Of a DNA stretch of 64,000 nucleotides, positions 52,479 to 60,378 are shown piece by piece. The DNA comes from Peterkaempfera bronchialis (lineage in GTDB: Bacteria; Actinomycetota; Actinomycetes; Streptomycetales; Streptomycetaceae): assembly GCF_003258605.2 (NCBI RefSeq), contig NZ_CP031264.1:434001-498000 (forward strand), in the 5' to 3' direction. How positions within the stretch are numbered: position 1 is the stretch's first letter; every line of letters starts with the position of its first letter. The notes beneath the pieces are model-generated. The model worked only from the letters and a program-made list of their open reading frames with translations, was not told the origin of the DNA and did no database searches. Both the position numbers and the translations under genes were made by a program.

Positions 52479-52702
52479 CGTTCAGTCAATCCTGGTTGAC
52501 GGCTGCCCGCCTGGAACCGTTCGCCGACCTGCGGCGTCGCACAAGGCGTCAGTCGTCCCGCGCGCCACCACCCGAACGGCGGTCCTCCACAGGCGCGGAT
52601 CGACTGATCAGTGCGATACTCGGACAGTTCCGGCGAGTGGATGACACGTCAGAAGACGGGTAGGCCGCGGGAACAGGACGTGACGGGATGGGGAGGCGCG
52701 AC
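52479..52702 (+). other. Regulatory-looking gap upstream of the SepF gene
   Basis: No gene is supported. GTCAA-N6-TTGAC is a perfect dyad at 52485-52500 and ACTGATCAGT a perfect 10-bp palindrome at about 52606-52615, both unusual against the GC-rich background. They could be operators for the downstream gene. No clear -10/-35 pair could be fixed. Confidence 0.35.
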
Positions 52703-53095
52703 ATGGGAGCACTTCGTGACGAGCACCACGGGTGGCTGATGCCCTCCGGCGGCTACGCGGCCCCCGTGTACGAGGATCCCTGGGCCACCGATGCGGTGGC
52801 GGCCCAGGCCCCCGCCGAGGCCGCCCGGATCGTCTCGGTGCGCCCCACCGGTTTCGAGACCGCCCGGGTCGTCGGTGAGCATGTGCGGGCCGGGACGCCG
52901 GTGGTCATGGATGTCTCGGAGATGCCCGACGGCGACGCCAAGCGGCTGGTCGACTTCGCCTCCGGTCTGGTCTTCGGCACCCGGGGCAGCATCGAGCGGA
53001 TCGCCCGCCGGGTGTTCCTGCTGGCGCCGCCCGAGGTCGAGGTGATGGTGATCGACGGCCCGATGGACGACACCGGGTTCTACAACCAGAGCTGA
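52703..53095 (+). CDS. SepF-family cell division protein
   Basis: The 130-residue protein has the SepF domain at residues 45-125: RIVSVRPTGFETARVVGEHV, then VVMDVSEMPDGDAKRLVDFA and GLVFGTRGSIERIARRVFLL. SepF bundles FtsZ and tethers it to the membrane. The N-terminal amphipathic helix is less clear than in the main SepF. Streptomyces carry two or three SepF paralogues; no division genes are nearby, so this is a paralogue. GGGGAGGCG precedes ATG 52703. A strong terminator follows. Confidence 0.88.
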   Translation: MGALRDEHHGWLMPSGGYAAPVYEDPWATDAVAAQAPAEAARIVSVRPTGFETARVVGEHVRAGTPVVMDVSEMPDGDAKRLVDFASGLVFGTRGSIERIARRVFLLAPPEVEVMVIDGPMDDTGFYNQS

Positions 53096-53130
53096 CCGGT
53101 CCCGCAGAACCCCCGATCCCGCAGAACCCC

Positions 53131-53167
53131 GAAGCCGGTGGGCGGCCCTGAGCCGCCCACCGGCTTC
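53131..53167 (+). terminator. Perfect 16-bp terminator after SepF
   Basis: Positions 53131-53146 and 53152-53167 are exact complements with loop CCTGA. Just before it, CCCGCAGAACCCC occurs twice in tandem (53101 and 53118). Confidence 0.85.
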
Positions 53168-53192
53168 TGCTGTGCGCCACAACCGAAAAATA

Positions 53193-53210
53193 TGAGACAC
53201 CACTGTCTCA
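53193..53210. promoter_or_regulatory. TetR operator overlapping the tetR-mfs promoter
   Basis: TGAGACA-N4-TGTCTCA is a perfect dyad. It ends 7 bases before TACAGT (53218-53223), so it covers the -35 region of the leaderless TetR promoter. Confidence 0.8.
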
Positions 53211-53229
53211 CATGGGCTACAGTTGGCTC

Positions 53230-53784
53230 ATGGCGATCGACCGTGACTCCGTGCTCAATGCCGCTGTCGGCGTACTCTCCCGGCAGCCCCAGGCGGCCAT
53301 GGACGAGATCGCCCGCGCCGCCGGCATCAGCCGCGCCACCCTGCACCGGCTCTTCCCGGGCCGGGACGCCCTGGTGCGCGAGGTGGGCGCGCTGGGCCTG
53401 CGGCGCTTCGCCGAGGCACTGGACGAGGCCCGCATCGAGGAGGGCGATGCCACGGCCGCCGTCCGCCGCCTGGTCGACGCCGTGATCCCGGTCTCCCAGC
53501 TGTGCGCCTTCCTCACCGGCGAGAGCAAGCTCTACGAGGACAGCGAGATCAACCAGTCCTGGGACCGGCTCGACGCCCGCGTCCGGGAGCTCTTCCTCCG
53601 TGGGCAGCAAGAGGGCGCCTTCCGCATCGAACTTCCCGCCGCGTGGCTGAGCGAGGCATTCCTCGATCTCGTCGCCGGGGTGGGCTGGGCCGTCCAGGAC
53701 GGCCGCCTCGCCCCCCGTGACAGTGCCCACGCCCTCGCCGAACTCTTCCTCGGCGGGGCCACCAGGAGACCCGCTACACCATGA
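53230..53784 (+). CDS. TetR-family repressor of the adjacent drug exporter
   Basis: The 184-residue protein has the TetR HTH (MAIDRDSVLNAAVGVLSRQP, then DEIARAAGISRATLHRLFPG). ATG 53230 is 6 bases after TACAGT, indicating a leaderless start, so the in-frame 53212 start is rejected. A perfect dyad covers the promoter, implying autorepression. Its stop overlaps the MFS ATG by four bases (ATGA), so repressor and pump are co-expressed and coupled. The inducer is probably a pump substrate. Confidence 0.93.
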   Translation: MAIDRDSVLNAAVGVLSRQPQAAMDEIARAAGISRATLHRLFPGRDALVREVGALGLRRFAEALDEARIEEGDATAAVRRLVDAVIPVSQLCAFLTGESKLYEDSEINQSWDRLDARVRELFLRGQQEGAFRIELPAAWLSEAFLDLVAGVGWAVQDGRLAPRDSAHALAELFLGGATRRPATP

Positions 53785-55448
53785 CCAGCGCCCCGCAGAC
53801 CCCGAACTCCTCCGCCCGCACCGACCGCTCCGCCCGCACCGACCGCACCCGCACCGATCGCATCCGCACCGAGCGCATCCGCACCGAGCGTGGCCGCCGG
53901 CTCGCCCTGGGCGTGCTGGTCCTGGGTGTGCTGCTGGTGGCCGTGGACGCCACCGTGCTCTCCCTGGCCATCCCCTTCATCAGCGAGGACCTGCACCCCA
54001 GCGGCACCCAGCTGCTCTGGATCGGCGACGTCTACTCCTTCGTCCTCGCCGGACTGCTGGTCTCCATGGGTTCGCTCAGCGACCGCATCGGCCGCCGACG
54101 GCTGCTGCTCTGGGGCTCGGCCGGCTTCGGCGCCGCCTCCCTGGTCGCCGCATACGCTCCCGGGCCGGGCTGGCTGATCGCCGCCCGCGCCGTACTCGGC
54201 GTCGCCGGCGCCACCATCATGCCGTCCACCCTGTCGCTGATCCGCAGCATCTTCCCCGACGACCGCGAACGCGCCACCGCCATCGGTGTCTGGGGCGCCG
54301 CCGCCACCGCCGGTGCCGCAGCCGGGCCGCTGGTCGGCGGGTTCCTGCTGGAGCACTTCTGGTGGGGCTCGGTCTTCCTGATCAACCTGCCGGTGATGGT
54401 CCTGCTGATCGTCCTCGGCGCGCGGCTGCTCCCCGAGTCCCGCGACCCGAGGCCGGGCGCCTGGGACCTCCCCAGCGTGGCCCTGTCGATGACCGGCATC
54501 ATCGGCGTGGTGTACGCGGTGAAGGAGGCCGCCGTCCATGGCACCGCCCGCGCCGATGTGGTCGCGGCGGGTCTGCTCGGGGCCGCCGCCCTGGTGGTGT
54601 TCGCCCGGCGCCAGCTGCGGCTGGCGGTGCCGCTGCTGGACATCCGGCTCTTCACCGACCGCCGCTTCACCGCAGCCGTCATCGGCGCCCTGGTCGCCCT
54701 GGTCGGCCTCTCCGGCGTGGTCTTCTTCGTCTCCCAGTACCTCCAGCTGGTCCGTGGCTACTCCCCGCTCCGCGCCGGACTGGCCGAGCTGCCCGCCTTC
54801 GCCGGCGCCATCGCCGGTGGGCTGCTCACCGGGTGGATCGTCCGGCGGGCCGGTGCCCGTGGTGCCCTCTCCGGCGGGCTGCTGCTGATGGGGCTCGGCC
54901 TCGGCGCCCTCGGCTGGGCCCGGGCCGACACCTCCTATCTGCTGCTCGGCACGGTCTTCCTCGCCGTGGGCACGGCGGAGGGCCTGGTCTACACCCTCTC
55001 CACCGACCTGGTGCTGACCGCAGCCCCGGCCCGCAAGGCAGGCGCCGCCTCGGCGGTCTCCGAGACCGCGTATGAGCTGGGCGCGGCGCTGGGCATCGCC
55101 CTGATCGGCTCGGTGCTCACCGGTCTGTACCGAAGCGGGGTAGCCGTCCCCCAGGGGCTCGGCGGGGCGGCCACCCACCAGGTGCGCGACTCGCTGGGCG
55201 GCGCCGCCGAGGTCGCCGCCGGGCTGCCGCAGCCGACCGCCGGCGCGGTCCTGAGCAGCGCCCGGGCCGCCTTTGTGCACGGTATGAACGCGGCCTCGCT
55301 GCTCGCCGCCGCACTGCTGGTCGCCGCCACCGTCGGGAGCTGGCTGCTGCTGCGCCGCCCGGAGTCCCCGGTGGCGGACGAGCACCCCGCCGACCTGCCG
55401 GCGGACCGCCGGGGCGCCACGGCGACGGAGCACGGCACCGCGGCCTGA
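53781..55448 (+). CDS. MFS drug transporter, DHA2/EmrB-QacA (14-TMS) family
   Basis: The 555-residue antiporter has motif A in MGSLSDRIGRRRLLLWGSAG and motif C in WGAAATAGAAAGPLVGGFLL, with 14 predicted helices. The N-terminus before helix 1 is a low-complexity arginine-rich stretch, with RTDR or RTER repeated six times, from 15-bp DNA repeats. It is translationally coupled to the TetR gene. Expected function is proton-driven export of cationic or lipophilic drugs. Confidence 0.93.
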   Translation: MTSAPQTPNSSARTDRSARTDRTRTDRIRTERIRTERGRRLALGVLVLGVLLVAVDATVLSLAIPFISEDLHPSGTQLLWIGDVYSFVLAGLLVSMGSLSDRIGRRRLLLWGSAGFGAASLVAAYAPGPGWLIAARAVLGVAGATIMPSTLSLIRSIFPDDRERATAIGVWGAAATAGAAAGPLVGGFLLEHFWWGSVFLINLPVMVLLIVLGARLLPESRDPRPGAWDLPSVALSMTGIIGVVYAVKEAAVHGTARADVVAAGLLGAAALVVFARRQLRLAVPLLDIRLFTDRRFTAAVIGALVALVGLSGVVFFVSQYLQLVRGYSPLRAGLAELPAFAGAIAGGLLTGWIVRRAGARGALSGGLLLMGLGLGALGWARADTSYLLLGTVFLAVGTAEGLVYTLSTDLVLTAAPARKAGAASAVSETAYELGAALGIALIGSVLTGLYRSGVAVPQGLGGAATHQVRDSLGGAAEVAAGLPQPTAGAVLSSARAAFVHGMNAASLLAAALLVAATVGSWLLLRRPESPVADEHPADLPADRRGATATEHGTAA

Positions 55449-55473
55449 CGGCCACCCGCCGGGCCCCGGAGGT

Positions 55474-56376
55474 TCAGACCGGCAGCGGCAGGAAGGCGGC
55501 GATCCGCTCGCGCAGCGAGCGCGGGTCCAGCCCATGCGCGGCCAGGTGGTCGGCCATGGTGCCGTAGCGGCGCAGCTCGGGCCGGGCGACGCCGAGGCCG
55601 AGCAGCCGGTGCGGCAGCCGCTCCAGGGCCTCGGCCGCGAACGGCACCGAGGTACCGGCGAGATACGGCTCCACCAGCACCACATCCGCCGGACCTGCCG
55701 CCACGGCCGCCCGCAGCGCTGCGGCGTCGAAGGGCCGCACGGTGGCCGCGTACAGCACGGTCACATCCAGGCCCGATACGGCGGCCAGCACCGCGTCGAG
55801 CATCGGGCCGACCGCCACCACCGTGCCCGCCGAGCCCTCGCGGACCACGGTGAAGCGCCCGGGGATGACCGGCTGCGCCGACGTGTTGCGCTGCTCGGAG
55901 AGGCGTACATAGACCCGGCCGTCCGCCGCCACCGCGTCGCGCAGCAGGGCCTCCGCCTCATCGGGGTGCCCGGGGATGTGCACCGTCCAGCCGGGCAGGG
56001 TGTCCAGCAGTGCCACATCGCCGGGCGACTGATGGGTCCGGCCGCCCTCCGGCAGGTCATAGGAGCCCATGGCGCTGACCAGCACGGCTGCGACGTCCTG
56101 GTGGTTGAGGTCCAGTTTGATCTGCTCGAAGGCCCGCTCGACCAGGAAGCTGGCGAAGGTGTGCACCACCGGCCGCAGTCCGGTGAGGGCGAGGCCGCCG
56201 GCGACGGAGACCATCAGCTGCTCGCGGATGCCGACATTGAGCACCCGGTCGGGGTGGGCGGCGGCGGCCGTGGTGAAGCGGTCGGCGGAGATGTCGGCGA
56301 GGACGAGGGCGAGGCGCGGGTCCTCGTCCAGCAGGCGGCTGGTCACGGTGGCGAAGCGGTCGCGCATGGTCGGCAT
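55474..56376 (-). CDS. Transketolase, C-terminal (split) subunit
   Basis: The 300-residue subunit has the pyrimidine-binding domain of TPP enzymes: RVLNVGIREQLMVSVAGGLA with the catalytic Glu, then VHTFASFLVERAFEQIKLDL. The C-terminal domain begins near 185. It pairs with the N-terminal subunit gene immediately upstream (44-base gap) to form a two-chain transketolase, moving two-carbon units in the pentose phosphate pathway. GAGGAGA precedes ATG 56376. The pair is probably SoxR-controlled. Confidence 0.9.
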   Translation of the reverse strand: MPTMRDRFATVTSRLLDEDPRLALVLADISADRFTTAAAAHPDRVLNVGIREQLMVSVAGGLALTGLRPVVHTFASFLVERAFEQIKLDLNHQDVAAVLVSAMGSYDLPEGGRTHQSPGDVALLDTLPGWTVHIPGHPDEAEALLRDAVAADGRVYVRLSEQRNTSAQPVIPGRFTVVREGSAGTVVAVGPMLDAVLAAVSGLDVTVLYAATVRPFDAAALRAAVAAGPADVVLVEPYLAGTSVPFAAEALERLPHRLLGLGVARPELRRYGTMADHLAAHGLDPRSLRERIAAFLPLPV

Positions 56377-56420
56377 GGCGGGGGTCTCCTCGGTGGGGGT
56401 GGGGGCGGGCCTGGGGAAGG

Positions 56421-57122
56421 TCAGCGCTTGGGTTCGACCAGGGCGACGACGACATGCGGGCGTCCCGGGTGCGCGGTGGTGAACGCCTCGTACAGGGCCG
56501 CGTGGTCGCGCCCGTCCACGGTGCGGGCGGACCAGCCCTCGGCGGCGAAGCGGGAGGCGATGCCGCCGCTCCAGCCGTGGGTGGCAGAGGAGTTGTCGAC
56601 GACCACGGTGTGCAGGGCCTCCAGGCCGACCGCGCCCGCATAGGCGATGGCCTCGTGGTTGGAGCCCTCGTCCAGTTCGGCGTCGCCGACAAGGGCCCAC
56701 ACCCGGGAGCGGGTCAGACCCTGGGCCCGCAGGCCGAGCGCGGTACCGACGGCGAGCGGCAGGCCGTGGCCGAGCGAGCCGCTGCCGATCTCCACGCCGG
56801 GGAGCAGCACCCGGTCGGGGTGGTGGCCCAGCGGGGAGTCGAACGCGCCGAAGCCGGGCAGCAGGGAGGGGTCGAGGAACCCCTTGGCGGTGAGCACCGC
56901 GTAGTAGGCCATCGGACCGTGGCCCTTGGAGAGCAGAAAGCGGTCGCGGTCCGGGGCGTCGGCGGTCTCCGGTGTGACCCGGAGTACCCGGTCGTAGAGC
57001 ACCCAGAGGGCGTCCAGGGTGGAGGTGGCGGCCGGGCCGTGCTTCTCGTCGCCGGTCATCAGCGCCATCAGGCGTGGCAGATCGTGGTAGCGGAATCGGG
57101 TGCTCTCGCTGGTCAGCGTCAT
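56421..57122 (-). CDS. Transketolase, N-terminal (split) subunit
   Basis: The 233-residue subunit binds the TPP diphosphate. KGHGPMAYYAVLTAKGFLDP, GSLGHGLPLAVGTALGLRAQ and GDAELDEGSNHEAIAYAGAV (the GDG...N-type Mg site, here GDAE) are visible. First gene of the two-subunit operon. ATG 57122 is 6 bases after CAGCAT, with TTGACT 19 bases further upstream and a SoxR-type dyad in the spacer: a leaderless, MerR-activated promoter. The upstream in-frame TTG at 57143 lies inside the operator and is rejected. Confidence 0.9.
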   Translation of the reverse strand: MTLTSESTRFRYHDLPRLMALMTGDEKHGPAATSTLDALWVLYDRVLRVTPETADAPDRDRFLLSKGHGPMAYYAVLTAKGFLDPSLLPGFGAFDSPLGHHPDRVLLPGVEIGSGSLGHGLPLAVGTALGLRAQGLTRSRVWALVGDAELDEGSNHEAIAYAGAVGLEALHTVVVDNSSATHGWSGGIASRFAAEGWSARTVDGRDHAALYEAFTTAHPGRPHVVVALVEPKR

Positions 57123-57128
57123 GCCACG

Positions 57129-57159
57129 ATGCTGCAACTTCAAGCGGGCTTGAAGTCAA
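57129..57159 (-). promoter_or_regulatory. SoxR-type box inside a 19-bp-spaced promoter for the split transketolase
   Basis: ACTTCAAGC-GG-GCTTGAAGT (57137-57156) matches the E. coli SoxR box at 12 of its 14 arm positions. It lies between reverse-strand TTGACT (57154-57159) and CAGCAT (57129-57134), 19 bp apart, the overlong spacing of MerR-family-activated promoters. SoxR is encoded divergently next to it and could also read the box from its own side. Confidence 0.8.
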
Positions 57160-57177
57160 CACCGTATGATCGCCGCC

Positions 57178-57660
57178 GTGACTCCACCGCACGACCGCCT
57201 CACCATCGGCGAGCTCTCCGCCCGCAGCGGCCTGGCCACCTCGGCGCTGCGCTACTACGAGGAGCTCGGCCTGATCCACGCGCAGCGCACCTCGGGCGGG
57301 CAGCGCCGCTACCCCCGGGCGACGCTGCGCCGGGTGGCCTTCGTCCGGGCCGCGCAGCAGGTCGGGCTCTCCCTGGAGGAGGCCCGCCGGGCCCTCGCCA
57401 CCCTGCCGGAGAACCGGCCGCCCACCGCCGTCGAGTGGGCCGGGGTGGCGGCTGCCTGGCAGGACCGCATCGACGCGCAGATCGCGGATCTCCAGCGGCT
57501 GCGCGCCCGGCTGGGCGACTGCATCGGCTGCGGCTGCCTGTCGCTGCGCAAGTGCGGCCTGTACAACCCGGACGACACGGCGGCTCGGACCGGCGCCGGT
57601 GCCCGCTATCTGCTGGGCGAGGAAGTCCCGCCGCCCCCAGCGTCTCCGGGGGCCCGGTGA
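57178..57660 (+). CDS. soxR: Redox-sensitive transcriptional activator SoxR
   Basis: The 160-residue MerR-family protein has the HTH (LTIGELSARSGLATSALRYY), a dimerisation helix and the 2Fe-2S motif CIGCGCLSLRKC (C-x2-C-x-C-x5-C) that defines SoxR. Redox-active compounds oxidise the cluster and activate transcription. GTG 57178 is 7 bases after TATGAT, so it is leaderless; ATG 57166 lies inside this box and is rejected. It is divergent from the transketolase pair, with the box between. The next gene on the strand is the metG2 leader. Confidence 0.95.
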   Translation: MTPPHDRLTIGELSARSGLATSALRYYEELGLIHAQRTSGGQRRYPRATLRRVAFVRAAQQVGLSLEEARRALATLPENRPPTAVEWAGVAAAWQDRIDAQIADLQRLRARLGDCIGCGCLSLRKCGLYNPDDTAARTGAGARYLLGEEVPPPPASPGAR

Positions 57661-57704
57661 TACCCGAGTGCGGGCGGCGCGGCCGTTCTGCTACCGTCGA
57701 GCGC

Positions 57705-57758
57705 ATGATCACGTCGCCCGCGCACCAGCAGATGATGCCCCGCTCCAGGGGCTGCTGA
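57705..57758 (+). CDS. 17-residue leader peptide of metG2
   Basis: ATG 57705 encodes MITSPAHQQMMPRSRGC and then TGA. TACCGT lies 7 bases upstream, giving a leaderless start. Two adjacent Met codons (57732-57737) sit at residues 10-11, in the place where leader peptides of attenuators keep their control codons. Proposed to sense Met-tRNA supply for the synthetase gene downstream. Too short for homology support; a chance ORF cannot be ruled out. Confidence 0.5.
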   Translation: MITSPAHQQMMPRSRGC

Positions 57759-57799
57759 ATCCGGACGACCTACACCATCCGAGGCCCCGAGTCGGGGCC
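57737..57799 (+). promoter_or_regulatory. Possible attenuator hairpins between the Met leader and metG2
   Basis: GCCCC (57737-57741) can pair with GGGGC (57748-57752). The latter can instead pair with the GCCCC of GGCCCCGA (57783-57790), which otherwise pairs with TCGGGGCC (57792-57799). These are the 1:2, 2:3 and 3:4 options of a classical attenuator. The stems are short and there is no T-run, so translation control or no control at all is possible. Confidence 0.45.
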
Positions 57800-57856
57800 G
57801 TCGGGCGCACAACGCGCAGCCGGAGCCCCGCCGCTGGACGACGAGGAGCTCCCCGC

Positions 57857-59428
57857 GTGAACCCCCAGGCGACGCCCCGCCACTACCTGACCACCACCAT
57901 CCCCTATGTCAACTCCCGGCCGCACCTGGGCTTTGTGCTGGAGCTGGTGCAGGCGGACGTACTGGCCCGGCACCATCGGCGGCTCGGCCACCGGGTGCGG
58001 CTGCTCACCGGCACCGACGACAACTCGCTGAAGAACGTCCTGGCCGCCGAGGAGCAGGGCGTTCCGGTGCAGCAGCTGGTGGACCGCAACGCCGACGCCT
58101 TCGCGGCGCTGCGCGGTCCGCTCTCGCTCTCCACCGACGACTTCCTCCGCACCAGCAGCGACCCGAGGCACCGGCCCGGGGTGGAACGGCTCTGGCGGGC
58201 CTGCGCGGACAACGGCGACCTCTACCGCAAGCACTACGCGGGCCTGTACTGCGTGGGCTGCGAGCAGTTCTACCCGGAGGAGGAGCTGGACGGAGGCCGC
58301 TGCCCGGAGCACGGCACCGAGCCTCAGCTGGTGGTGGAGGAGAACTGGTTCTTCCGGCTCTCCCGGTACACCGAGCGGCTGCACGGGCTGGTCAGCAGCG
58401 GCCGGCTGCGGATCGAGCCGGAGGCCCGCCGCAATGAGGTGCTCTCCTTCATCGCCTCCGGGCTGCGCGACTTCTCGGTCTCCCGCTCCCGGGAGCGCGC
58501 CCGAGGCTGGGGCATCCCGGTGCCCGGCGACCCGGACCAGGTGGTGTACGTCTGGTGGGACGCCCTCGGCAACTACGTCACCGCGCTGGACCACGCGACC
58601 GGCGGCGCGGCCTACGACGAGTGGTGGGAGGGCAGCGAGCGGCGGGTGCACCACGTGGGCAAGGGCGTGGTCCGCTTCCACGCCGTGTACTGGCCCGCGA
58701 TCCTGCTCTCCGCCGGGCTGCCGCTGCCCACGGACATCCTGGTGCACGACTATCTGACCGTGGACGGCCGCAAGATCAGCAAGTCGGCGGCGGGCGGCAC
58801 CGTCGATCCGCTGGGGCTGGTGGAGCGGTACGGCGCGGACGCGGTCCGCTGGTGGCTGCTGCGGGAGGTGCCCCGGGTCGGCGACGCCGACTTCACCGAG
58901 CAGCGGCTGGTGGCGCGGTTCGACATGGAGCTGGCCAATGGGGCGGGCAACCTGGTGCACCGGACCGTCGCCATGGTGCACCGCTACCGGGGCGGCGTGG
59001 TGCCTGATGTACCGCTGCCCGACTGCCCGGTGGTGCGGGCCTGCCGGACCGCGCCGGACCGGGTGTCGGCGGCGCTGGACGGCTTCGACCTGCGGCGGGC
59101 CACCGCTGCGGTCCTCGGCCTGGTCGAGGAGGCCAACCGCCATATCGAGGCGGCCCGGCCCTGGGAGCTGGCCCGCGCCGAGCGGTCCGGCGACCGCAGC
59201 GCCGGGGCCCGCCTGGATGAGGTGCTGGCCGTGCTGGTGCACGCCTGCCGCGCCCTGGGCCGGGAGCTGGCCCCGTTCCTGCCCGACGGCGCCGCCCGGA
59301 TCACCGCCCAGTGCGCGGGCAGCCCGCTGCCCGCCCCGGCCCCGCTCTTCCCCCGCCTCTCCGACCCGCGCGCCGACCCCGGCCCGCGTGCCACCCCCGG
59401 CCCGCGCCCCGCCGCCCGGCTGCGTTAG
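57857..59428 (+). CDS. metG: Methionyl-tRNA synthetase, second copy
   Basis: The 523-residue class I synthetase attaches methionine to tRNA. It reads TTTIPYVNSRPHLGFVLELV (HIGH motif as HLGF), a zinc knuckle in YCVGCEQFYPEEELDGGRCP, and the KMSKS loop as DGRKISKS. The anticodon-binding helical domain follows; it lacks the C-terminal EMAP domain. Divergent second MetRS copies in other bacteria confer resistance to MetRS inhibitors; whether this one does is inference. GTG 57857 has GAGGAG upstream. A leader peptide and hairpins precede it, and soxR lies upstream on the same strand. Confidence 0.93.
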   Translation: MNPQATPRHYLTTTIPYVNSRPHLGFVLELVQADVLARHHRRLGHRVRLLTGTDDNSLKNVLAAEEQGVPVQQLVDRNADAFAALRGPLSLSTDDFLRTSSDPRHRPGVERLWRACADNGDLYRKHYAGLYCVGCEQFYPEEELDGGRCPEHGTEPQLVVEENWFFRLSRYTERLHGLVSSGRLRIEPEARRNEVLSFIASGLRDFSVSRSRERARGWGIPVPGDPDQVVYVWWDALGNYVTALDHATGGAAYDEWWEGSERRVHHVGKGVVRFHAVYWPAILLSAGLPLPTDILVHDYLTVDGRKISKSAAGGTVDPLGLVERYGADAVRWWLLREVPRVGDADFTEQRLVARFDMELANGAGNLVHRTVAMVHRYRGGVVPDVPLPDCPVVRACRTAPDRVSAALDGFDLRRATAAVLGLVEEANRHIEAARPWELARAERSGDRSAGARLDEVLAVLVHACRALGRELAPFLPDGAARITAQCAGSPLPAPAPLFPRLSDPRADPGPRATPGPRPAARLR

Positions 59429-59453
59429 TGCTTCGCCCGCCGCAGTGGACCAA

Positions 59454-59478
59454 CTCCGGGGGGCGGTTTCGGAGTTCA
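59454..59478. promoter_or_regulatory. Interrupted dyad downstream of metG2
   Basis: AACTCCG, 11 bases, CGGAGTT forms a perfect 7+7 dyad between metG2 and the next membrane protein gene. It could be a weak terminator or an operator. Confidence 0.4.
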
Positions 59479-59523
59479 GCCCACGGCCTCCCGGCGCCCA
59501 CCCTGGCCCGGCACAATCCCCGC

Positions 59524-60378
59524 ATGGCGATCACCGAGACCGGGCGCCCTGCCACCGCCGCACCGGCGGCCCCGGCGCGCGGCTTCCTGGTCGGCGGCAC
59601 GGCCGGCTGCGGCCTGGCGTGCCTTGTCGTCGCACCGATCACCGGAAAGGTGCCCCTGGCCGTCGCGGGCGTCGGCCTCCTGCTGCTGATGGGCCTGGTG
59701 CCGGCGGTCAGCGCTCACCTGCGGCGGGCGCGTACGCCGAGGATGCCGGTGGACTCCGCGCCCGAGTCCACGACGGTGGAAGCGCTGCCGGATGGCGCGT
59801 CCTGTGGGATGGGCATCCTGGGGTTTCTGATCGGCGCGGCGGTCGTGGTCCTGCTCTGCCGGGCGGAGCTGTTCGCGAACGACACCGCGCACCCCTCCCC
59901 GTCCTCGCGGTCCACCCTCACCGTCACCGCCTCCGGCGCATCGTCGTCCGGCGCGTCGTCGTCCGGCGCGTCGTCGTCCGTCACCACGGTGTCCGTCACC
60001 ACGGTGTCCGGGCCCGAGGGGGCGATGCTCCGCGACAGGGAGATCCGCCGCCTCGCCGAGTCGATGACAGCGGCGGCGGGGACATCGCAGGTCTCCGAAC
60101 TCACCATCGAGGACGGGCGGATGACCATGAGGACGGCGGCAGCGCCGCCCCCACCGGGGATCGATCTGCGCTCCCTTCCGTATGAGCGGCTTCCCGTGCT
60201 GGTGGCCGAGGCGCGGACCACGCTGGGCATCCGGAACCCGGTCTCCTGGCGCATCGGTTGCACCCAGGACGCGACGACCAAGGCGCTGGTCATCCGGGTG
60301 ACCGTGTCCGACCAGCACGGTGCCGCATCCCTGGAGGCCGACGCCCGAGAAGAGGTGACGGTGCGTCACTCACGCTGA
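59524..60378 (+). CDS. Hypothetical membrane protein with low-complexity repeats
   Basis: The 284-residue protein has hydrophobic segments near residues 22-62 and 97-112 (GMGILGFLIGAAVVVLLCRA), then a Ser/Ala/Thr-rich stretch with GASSS three times and VTTVS twice (15-bp DNA repeats), and a soluble C-terminal domain (LPVLVAEARTTLGIRNPVSW). I recognise no family. ATG 59524 is 6 bases after CACAAT, perhaps leaderless. The 3' end overlaps the aldo/keto reductase gene by 13 bases. Confidence 0.65.
   Translation: MAITETGRPATAAPAAPARGFLVGGTAGCGLACLVVAPITGKVPLAVAGVGLLLLMGLVPAVSAHLRRARTPRMPVDSAPESTTVEALPDGASCGMGILGFLIGAAVVVLLCRAELFANDTAHPSPSSRSTLTVTASGASSSGASSSGASSSVTTVSVTTVSGPEGAMLRDREIRRLAESMTAAAGTSQVSELTIEDGRMTMRTAAAPPPPGIDLRSLPYERLPVLVAEARTTLGIRNPVSWRIGCTQDATTKALVIRVTVSDQHGAASLEADAREEVTVRHSR

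Noticed and set aside
57661-57856. T-box riboswitch before metG2
   Set aside because: No AGGGTGGNACCGCG-like T-box core or specifier stem is present.
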